A stretch of 38,142 nucleotides of DNA from Bryobacterales bacterium (lineage in GTDB: Bacteria > Acidobacteriota > Terriglobia > Bryobacterales > Bryobacteraceae). Below, one piece after another: positions 32,912 to 38,142 of this stretch (positions are counted from its first letter, which is position 1; each line of letters begins with the position of its first letter). The notes beneath the pieces are model-generated. The model saw nothing but the letters and a program-made list of their open reading frames with translations, was not told the origin of the DNA and ran no database searches. A program made the position numbers and the translations under genes. The DNA lies in the NCBI GenBank assembly GCA_027450225.1, contig DAIDJK010000099.1, forward strand, positions 1-38,142. The letters run 5' to 3'.

Positions 32912-34795
32912 GTGCGTAGCCCCGCCGAAATCGGTTTCCGGCTTCGTCAGGAGACACTGAACGCGTCCCGGCTGCTTCACATTCCGAAGCTGACGCTCAC
33001 CGAGCCGCTAACCCCGCGACCCATTCTTCCCGATCCGGCGGATTGCGCCAGACTGGCGCGCGACAAGCGCTATGCAATCGAGCTCTCCGATATCGCGGAA
33101 CAGATTCTGCATCACCGCTTTCCCCTCTTCGACCAGACCATCGAAACCGGTCCCGATATCGACTGGCTGCGCGATTACCACAACGGCAAATCGAGCGCGC
33201 TGAAGTTCTTCCGCCGCGTTCCATATCTCGATTTCAATGCCGTCGGCGACCACAAGTGGATCTGGGAGCTGAACCGGCATCAGCATCTGATCGTGCTCGC
33301 GCAGGCGTATCTGCTGACCGGGCGCGCCGAATTTCTGCGCGAGATCGAGCGGCAGATTGAAAGCTGGATCGTGCAGAATCCGTTCGCGCGCGGCATCAAC
33401 TGGGCGAGCGCGCTCGAAGTCGCATTCCGGGCGCTTTCGTGGATCTGGGTGGATCATCTGGTGGGCGCCGAGATCGCTCCGCCCTCACGAATCCGGCTGC
33501 AGCAATCGTTGTGGCAGCATGCCCGGCATCTGGAATCGAACCTCTCGGTCTACTTTTCGCCGAACACGCACCTGCTGGGCGAAGCGCTCGCGCTCTACGC
33601 GATCGGGCGGCTTTATCCCGCTATGCCGCGCGCCGAACGCTTTGTCGAGACAGCGCAGCCGATCGTGGAACACCAGCTCGAGTTTCAAGTTCGCTCCGAC
33701 GGCAGCCATTTCGAGCAATCGACTTATTACCACGTGTACGCGCTCGACATGTTTTTGCTGTATTACCTGCTGGCCGAGCGCCCCGAACGGATGAACGCAA
33801 AGCTGCGAGCAATGGCGCGTTATCTGGATGCGATTGCGGGGCCTGCCCGGCTGTTGTTTTCTTCGGGCGACGACGACGGCGGGCGGCTCTTCTATCCTTA
33901 CGGCGAACGTAACCGCTTCTGCCGCGCCACGCTCGCCACCTGCGCCAATCTGTTTCCCAATCTCGGCTTCGAGTGCTGCCCGAAGGATGTTCAGCAGCAG
34001 GCCGCGTGGTGGATCGGCCCCGGCATCCGGCTGAGCGCCGAGCGCCGCTCCGGGCGTTCGGGCCACGTGGCGTTTCACGGCGCAGGGATGGTGGCGCTCG
34101 AAGCCGGCGAGATTCATGCTCTCTTCGATGCCGGCCCATTCGGCTGGGGCGGCGCCGGACACAGCCATGCCGACTCACTGAATCTGCTGATTCGCAAAGG
34201 CGAACAGACCGTTCTCGAGGACCCCGGCACTTTCACCTACGTCGGCGATGCCGAGGCGCGCAACTGGTTTCGCGGAACCGCGGCGCACAATACCCTCCGC
34301 ATCGACGAGCGCGATCAGGCCGATCCCGTGAAACCCTTCCGCTGGGCGAAAAAACCCTCCGTCCACCTGATCCGTTCGGGAGACGCCTACGCCGACGCGC
34401 GCTGCGAATACCGCGGATTCACCCATCGCCGGCGGGTGCTTCTGTGCGGCGAACGCGCCTGTATCGTAGTGGACGACGTGGATGCAACGATGGGCGAGCA
34501 CCTGGTCGAGCAGTTCTGGAATATCAGCAACGCAGCGCTGGTTACGTCGAGACCAGGCGGGACCGAAACGGTGTGGCGATCACGCGTGTATGGTTCACGA
34601 GAGAAGATGAATCGCGCGATCGTCCGGGTACTCGGCCCTCTGCCCGTGCGCCTCGTGACTGCGATCCTGTTCGACGGCGAAACCTCGGAAATGCAGATAG
34701 AAGGCAGCATGGTTCGCGTCAACGGAATCGTCGCGACCTTCCGCGATGACGACGCGCCCACCTGGAGGCTCGAAGCGGTTGAGCCCCCCGAATAG
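32912..34795 (+). CDS. Heparinase II/III-family protein (polysaccharide lyase fold)
   Basis: A 627-residue protein. GTG 32912 is chosen because AGGGAG (32898-32903) lies 8 bases upstream and the product then starts RSPAEIGFRLRQE, like relatives; TTG 32867 is the longer alternative. Residues about 20-340 form the helical toroid (DYHNGKSSALKFFRRVPYLD; WELNRHQHLIVLAQAYLL; SWIVQNPFARGINWASALE) and about 360-625 the beta-sandwich domain with GAGHSHADSLNLLI, LEDPGTFTYVGD and RGTAAHNTLRID. Heparinase II/III proteins cleave uronate-containing polysaccharides by beta-elimination; members in exopolysaccharide loci are thought to trim or turn over the polymer. No signal peptide is visible, so location is unclear. 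The following GT4 gene overlaps its end. Confidence 0.88.
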   Translation: MRSPAEIGFRLRQETLNASRLLHIPKLTLTEPLTPRPILPDPADCARLARDKRYAIELSDIAEQILHHRFPLFDQTIETGPDIDWLRDYHNGKSSALKFFRRVPYLDFNAVGDHKWIWELNRHQHLIVLAQAYLLTGRAEFLREIERQIESWIVQNPFARGINWASALEVAFRALSWIWVDHLVGAEIAPPSRIRLQQSLWQHARHLESNLSVYFSPNTHLLGEALALYAIGRLYPAMPRAERFVETAQPIVEHQLEFQVRSDGSHFEQSTYYHVYALDMFLLYYLLAERPERMNAKLRAMARYLDAIAGPARLLFSSGDDDGGRLFYPYGERNRFCRATLATCANLFPNLGFECCPKDVQQQAAWWIGPGIRLSAERRSGRSGHVAFHGAGMVALEAGEIHALFDAGPFGWGGAGHSHADSLNLLIRKGEQTVLEDPGTFTYVGDAEARNWFRGTAAHNTLRIDERDQADPVKPFRWAKKPSVHLIRSGDAYADARCEYRGFTHRRRVLLCGERACIVVDDVDATMGEHLVEQFWNISNAALVTSRPGGTETVWRSRVYGSREKMNRAIVRVLGPLPVRLVTAILFDGETSEMQIEGSMVRVNGIVATFRDDDAPTWRLEAVEPPE

Positions 34796-35903
34796 CGCGC
34801 GCCGCGCGCCGGTTATGCTGCTGTGCCACACCCTCGGCATCGGCGGCAGCGAACGGCAACTCACGGAAACCGCCAGGGCGCTCGATCCCGAACGCTTCGA
34901 AGTTCACGTTGGCGCGTTTCACGCTAAGGGCCTGCGCGCGGACGATTTGTTTTCTGCCGCCATTGCGGTCGCCGAATTCCCCGTTCGCTCGTTCGGCAAC
35001 GCGAGTCTGCCCAAAGGCGCGCTGGCCTTCCGCCGGTATGTAAAACAGCACGGAATACGGCTGCTCCATTCTTTCGATGTTCCGCTGAACATCTTCCTCG
35101 CGTTCTCGTTTCCGCTGCATCCGCGGCCGGTGATGCTCACCAGCCAGCGCGGCCACCGCAGCCTCTCGCCCGCGCTGCATCGGAATCTGGTTCGCCTCTC
35201 GGATCGCTTTACGGACGGCATCGTGGTCAACTGCGAATTCATGAAGCGGCATCTCATCGAAGACGAGCACGTCGCGCCGGCGCTCATCGATGTCTGCTAC
35301 AACGGCATCGACACGGAACGCTTCACGCCCGCTGATCGCGCATCTGCCGATGGCCCGCCGCGTATCGGCGCCGTGTGCGCGCTTCGCCCCGAGAAGGACC
35401 TGCCAACGCTCCTGCGCGCCTTCGCGCTGGTGCGCGTGGCATACCCGGATGCGCAACTGCTGATCCTCGGCAGTGGACCGGAACTGCCGAAGCTTCAATC
35501 CCTGGCCGAGGATCTGGCACTCGGCGGCGCGATCGAATTCCAGCCAGCCACCGCAGACGTCATCCCCTCGCTGCGCCGCATGGACGTGTTCGTTCTACCG
35601 TCGGTTTCCGAAGCGCTCTCGAACGCTCTGATCGAGGCCATGGCATGCGGCGTATGCCCGGTCGCCTCGAGCGTAGGCGGCAATCCGGAACTCGTGGGCG
35701 AGAACGAGCGCGGCCTGCTTTTTTCACCGGGCGATGTCGATGATCTCGCGCGAACTCTTCGGCGCCTCATCGCGGACCCCGTCGAACGGCGGAGCAAGGC
35801 CTCGACCGCCCGCGCGTGGATCGCGCAGAATCTTTCGATCGCGGCCTCCGCGAATCGCATGGCCGCCATCTACGAAAGACATCTGGCGCGCGCCGGTGTA
35901 TGA
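34779..35903 (+). CDS. Family 4 glycosyltransferase (GT-B fold)
   Basis: With TTG 34779 (GGAGG at 34764-34768, 10 bases upstream) the protein has 374 residues and overlaps the heparinase-like gene by 17 bases. ATG 34815, just before LLCHTLGIGGSERQL, and ATG 34746 are alternatives. GT4 features: the N-terminal glycine-rich GIGGSERQ loop; YNGIDTERFTPAD; the nucleotide-sugar region IGAVCALRPEKDLPTLLRAF; and the C-terminal EALSNALIEAMACGVCPVAS with the two spaced glutamates, then GNPELVGENERGLLF. It transfers a sugar from a nucleotide donor to a lipid-linked glycan at the inner membrane. Donor and acceptor are unknown. Membership is clear and the protein is complete. Confidence 0.92.
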   Translation: MSPPNSARRAPVMLLCHTLGIGGSERQLTETARALDPERFEVHVGAFHAKGLRADDLFSAAIAVAEFPVRSFGNASLPKGALAFRRYVKQHGIRLLHSFDVPLNIFLAFSFPLHPRPVMLTSQRGHRSLSPALHRNLVRLSDRFTDGIVVNCEFMKRHLIEDEHVAPALIDVCYNGIDTERFTPADRASADGPPRIGAVCALRPEKDLPTLLRAFALVRVAYPDAQLLILGSGPELPKLQSLAEDLALGGAIEFQPATADVIPSLRRMDVFVLPSVSEALSNALIEAMACGVCPVASSVGGNPELVGENERGLLFSPGDVDDLARTLRRLIADPVERRSKASTARAWIAQNLSIAASANRMAAIYERHLARAGV

Positions 35904-35931
35904 TCCTGATCATTCCCGAGCAGGAGGAAAC

Positions 35932-36327
35932 ATGGCGCCGGCGTTCGATAACGGAATTGTCACGATCGCGAGCCGCCACACGGTGGACGATACCGTGGCG
36001 CGGCTGGAACAAATACTGGCGACGAAGCAAATCAAGCTGTTCGCCGTGATCGATCATTCCGGCGAAGCGGCTGCGGCTGGTCTTGAAATGCGTCCCGCGA
36101 AGCTGATCATATTCGGCAATCCGAAGGCCGGCACTCCGGTAATGGTGGCCTCGCCGACGGCTGCCATCGATTTGCCTTTGAAGATCCTCGTCGATCAGGG
36201 CAGCGACGGGACGGTCCGGGTCACATACAACTCGCCGGAATATCTGCAGGCGCGGCACGCGTTTCCCCCCGGGCTCATCGCCAATCTTGCCGCCGTGGAA
36301 ACCATCGCCCGGGCCGCGGCTGAATGA
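35932..36327 (+). CDS. DUF302 protein
   Basis: A 131-residue protein from ATG 35932, directly behind a strong AGGAGG at 35922-35927; an open frame extends further upstream but runs under the GT4 gene. It matches DUF302: HTVDDTVARLEQILATKQI, LFAVIDHSGEAAAAGLEMRP, KLIIFGNPKAGTPVM, IDLPLKILV and YLQARHAF. DUF302 proteins are small two-layer alpha/beta domains of uncertain function, sometimes fused to redox or heavy-metal proteins. No signal peptide, so cytoplasmic. Its stop overlaps the ATG of the GH32 gene (ATGA at 36324-36327), an unexpected coupling with a secreted fructan hydrolase. Confidence 0.9.
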   Translation: MAPAFDNGIVTIASRHTVDDTVARLEQILATKQIKLFAVIDHSGEAAAAGLEMRPAKLIIFGNPKAGTPVMVASPTAAIDLPLKILVDQGSDGTVRVTYNSPEYLQARHAFPPGLIANLAAVETIARAAAE

Positions 36328-37781
36328 AAATCGTTCCATTGCTTCTGCTTTTCGCCCTGGCCGGACCTTACGACCAGCCATGGCGGCCTCAGTTCCACTT
36401 TTCTCCGGCGAAGAACTGGACCAACGATCCCAATGGCCTCGTTTATCTCGACGGCGAATACCATCTCTTTTTCCAGTACAACCCGTTCGGCGACCAGTGG
36501 GGCCACATGAGTTGGGGCCATGCCGTCTCAGGCGATCTGCTGCACTGGCGTGAATTGCCGGTCGCGCTGCGGGAAGAAAACGGCGTGATGATTTTCACGG
36601 GCAGCACGGTGGTCGACGAGCATAATTCGAGCGGCTTCTGCACGAACAGCAAGCCGTGCATGGTCGCGATCTACACCGGCCACACGCCGGCGCAGAACGG
36701 CAAGCCGGTGCTCGAGACGCAGAACATCGCGTACAGCAACGATCGCGGCCGCACCTGGACGAAGTATGCCGCGAATCCGGTGCTGAATCTGAACATGTCG
36801 GATTTCCGCGATCCCGATGTCTTCTGGTCCGTCTCCGCCAGGCGCTGGACCATGGCTGTGTCGCTTCCGAACGACCACAAAATCCGCTTCTATGGCTCAC
36901 CCGATCTGAAGCACTGGACGCAACTGAGCGACTTCGGACCTGCGGGAGCGACCGGCGGCCAGTGGGAATGCCCGAGCTTGTTCGAACTGCCGCTCGACGG
37001 CGACGCGCACAATACGCGATGGGTTCTGAAAGTCGGCCTGAACCCCGGCGCGCTTCAGGGCGGTTCGGGTGAACAGTATTTCGTCGGGCGCTTTGACGGC
37101 ACGAAGTTCACCGATGACAATGCGCCTGCCACCATTCTCTGGACGGACTACGGGAAAGACTGCTACTGCGCCCTCGCGTTCAATCACCTGCCCCCATCCC
37201 GCCCGCCCCTGATGCTCGGCTGGATGGACAACTGGCAATACGCATCGAATCTGCCGACGAATCCCTGGCGCGGCCAGATGACATTCCCGCGTGAACTGGC
37301 GCTGCGTACATTTCCCGACGGCGTTCGGCTCATCCAGAGGCCGTCAGCGCTAATCGCGAAACTCCGGGGAGCGGAGACGAAATCGCCCAGCGCGCAGACG
37401 CTCGAAATCCGCGCGGCGATGACGATCGGCAACACGTCCGAAGCCGCGTGGAAACTCGAAGACAAGGCAGGTGGATTCGTCCTCATCGGCTACGACGCGA
37501 AGCATCGACAGGTTTTCGTGGATCGTACGCATTCGGGCGAAACGTCGTTCAGTCCGCAGTTTCCCGCCCGCACGGCCGCGCCCTTGCCGCTCCCTGACGC
37601 CCCACTCGATTTCGACATTCTGGTGGATCGGAACTCCGTCGAAGTGTTCGCCGGGGGAGGAAGTGTGGCGATGACCAGTCTCGTCTTCCCGAAAGCGCCG
37701 TGGAGCGCATTCGAGTTCCAGGCCGCCGCAAACGCGAAGCAAACGCGGCTCGTCGTCTGGCCCCTTAAGCCGTCCATGTGA
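36324..37781 (+). CDS. Secreted GH32 fructan beta-fructosidase (levanase/inulinase/invertase type)
   Basis: A 485-residue exported glycosidase hydrolysing beta-fructosidic bonds in levan, inulin or sucrose. A short signal peptide (MKIVPLLLLFALAG) precedes the five-bladed propeller. Catalytic residues: nucleophile D35 in NWTNDPNG, transition-state stabiliser D163 in FRDP, and acid/base E215 in WECPSLFEL. FQYNPFGDQWGHMSWGHA and the C-terminal beta-sandwich (SVEVFAGGG) complete the GH32 pattern. An exported enzyme with this architecture is more like exo-levanases and exo-inulinases than cytoplasmic sucrose-6-phosphate hydrolases. ATG 36324 overlaps the DUF302 stop. No fructose transporter or fructokinase is visible nearby. 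No downstream terminator was seen in the 36 bases before the next gene. Confidence 0.95.
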   Translation: MKIVPLLLLFALAGPYDQPWRPQFHFSPAKNWTNDPNGLVYLDGEYHLFFQYNPFGDQWGHMSWGHAVSGDLLHWRELPVALREENGVMIFTGSTVVDEHNSSGFCTNSKPCMVAIYTGHTPAQNGKPVLETQNIAYSNDRGRTWTKYAANPVLNLNMSDFRDPDVFWSVSARRWTMAVSLPNDHKIRFYGSPDLKHWTQLSDFGPAGATGGQWECPSLFELPLDGDAHNTRWVLKVGLNPGALQGGSGEQYFVGRFDGTKFTDDNAPATILWTDYGKDCYCALAFNHLPPSRPPLMLGWMDNWQYASNLPTNPWRGQMTFPRELALRTFPDGVRLIQRPSALIAKLRGAETKSPSAQTLEIRAAMTIGNTSEAAWKLEDKAGGFVLIGYDAKHRQVFVDRTHSGETSFSPQFPARTAAPLPLPDAPLDFDILVDRNSVEVFAGGGSVAMTSLVFPKAPWSAFEFQAAANAKQTRLVVWPLKPSM

Positions 37782-37805
37782 CCCGCTCCGGCGCCCAATC
37801 GCGCT

Positions 37806-37811
37806 TACAAT
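37806..37811 (+). promoter_or_regulatory. Candidate -10 box very close to the next start codon
   Basis: TACAAT (five of six consensus bases) ends 6 bases before GTG 37818, which lacks a Shine-Dalgarno sequence. This fits a leaderless or nearly leaderless transcript. No convincing -35 box was found. Confidence 0.3.
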
Positions 37812-37817
37812 AACGCA

Positions 37818-38142
37818 GTGCAGCAGCAGACGGTAGCGATTTTCGGCGGCGGCGTTGCGGGTTTGAGCGCTGCGCATGAACTGGCGACCCGCGGCTTCGC
37901 GGTTCATGTCTACGAGAGGAAAGATGTGCTGGGTGGCAAAGCCCGGAGCATTCCCATTCCCGGCTCCGGCCAGAACGGCCGGCTGCCGCTCCCCGGCGAG
38001 CACGGCTTTCGTTTTTTCCCCGGTTTTTACAAACATGTGACCGACACCATGCGCCGCATCCCGTATGGCGCGCACGGCAATGTACACGACAATCTGCGTG
38101 TCTCCACTCGCGTTCTTCTAGCGCGCGCCGGGCAGGTGGAAA
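37818..38142 (+). CDS. FAD-dependent amine oxidase/phytoene-desaturase-like protein, 3'-truncated
   Basis: The first 108 codons of a gene running off the right edge. From GTG 37818 the product opens with an FAD-binding Rossmann motif (VAIFGGGVAGLSAAHELATR), then VYERKDVLGGKARS, where the acidic residue binding the FAD ribose and the GGKA motif follow in order, then PGEHGFRFFPGFYKHVTDTM. This arrangement is that of the amine oxidase/carotenoid desaturase superfamily (for example hydroxysqualene dehydroxylase- or desaturase-like proteins). The substrate cannot be assigned from the N-terminal fragment. Confidence 0.8.
   Translation, partial: MQQQTVAIFGGGVAGLSAAHELATRGFAVHVYERKDVLGGKARSIPIPGSGQNGRLPLPGEHGFRFFPGFYKHVTDTMRRIPYGAHGNVHDNLRVSTRVLLARAGQVE

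Noticed and set aside
1-38142. CRISPR arrays, tRNA or rRNA genes, transposases, phage or toxin-antitoxin genes
   Set aside because: I looked for repeat-spacer patterns, clover-leaf signatures, inverted terminal repeats and typical protein motifs and saw none.

Overview
The window looks like the chromosome of a soil acidobacterium of the Solibacter/Bryobacter type. The evidence is a high G+C content, a giant Oar-like TonB-dependent receptor, a gene of the soil-associated TIGR03435 family, a PSCyt1/DUF1549 plus DUF1501 pair, and frequent GTG and TTG starts. This placement is inferred from gene content; no rRNA, tRNA, CRISPR array, insertion sequence or phage gene was seen.

Layout. (1) Positions 1-6713 hold a tightly packed operon: two DUF1989 proteins (UAAP1, cut by the window edge, and UAAP2), a biotin-dependent urea/guanidine carboxylase and an allophanate hydrolase. 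The DUF1989 pair points to guanidine rather than urea as substrate: carboxylation to carboxyguanidine, deimination to allophanate, then hydrolysis to ammonia and CO2. (2) Positions 6685-10669 hold a TonB-dependent receptor with a good promoter in front and an intrinsic terminator with a C(UUCG)G loop behind. (3) Positions 10726-13936 hold a frameshifted TIGR03435 gene, a tandem pair of exported beta-propeller (Vgb/YVTN-like) paralogues on the minus strand, and a long regulatory region with an imperfect inverted repeat and a hairpin-rich leader. (4) Positions 13937-21305 look like an exported catabolic module: a PSCyt1/DUF1549/DUF1553 cytochrome protein, a DUF1501 protein, a Tat-exported enolase-superfamily dehydratase and a convergent sugar-acid-type MFS transporter. 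(5) Positions 21448-25129 hold housekeeping and regulatory genes: a diguanylate cyclase, a PhyH-type dioxygenase, homoserine dehydrogenase and a small exported helical protein. (6) Positions 25130-35903 form an exopolysaccharide locus: a WecA-like initiating transferase with an extra C-terminal domain behind a structured leader, a degenerate polyprenyl glycosylphosphotransferase, a small membrane protein, a GT2 enzyme coupled to UDP-galactopyranose mutase, an AsnB-type amidotransferase, a heparinase II/III protein and a GT4 enzyme. (7) Positions 35932-38142 hold a DUF302 protein translationally coupled to a secreted GH32 fructan hydrolase, then the start of an FAD-dependent amine-oxidase-like protein cut by the window edge.

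The strongest points for follow-up are these: the polyprenyl glycosylphosphotransferase at 27017-28345 seems to have lost all its catalytic signatures while its WecA-like partner keeps every one; the wecA leader folds into a compact structured element; and the so-called urea carboxylase operon is probably a guanidine degradation operon.
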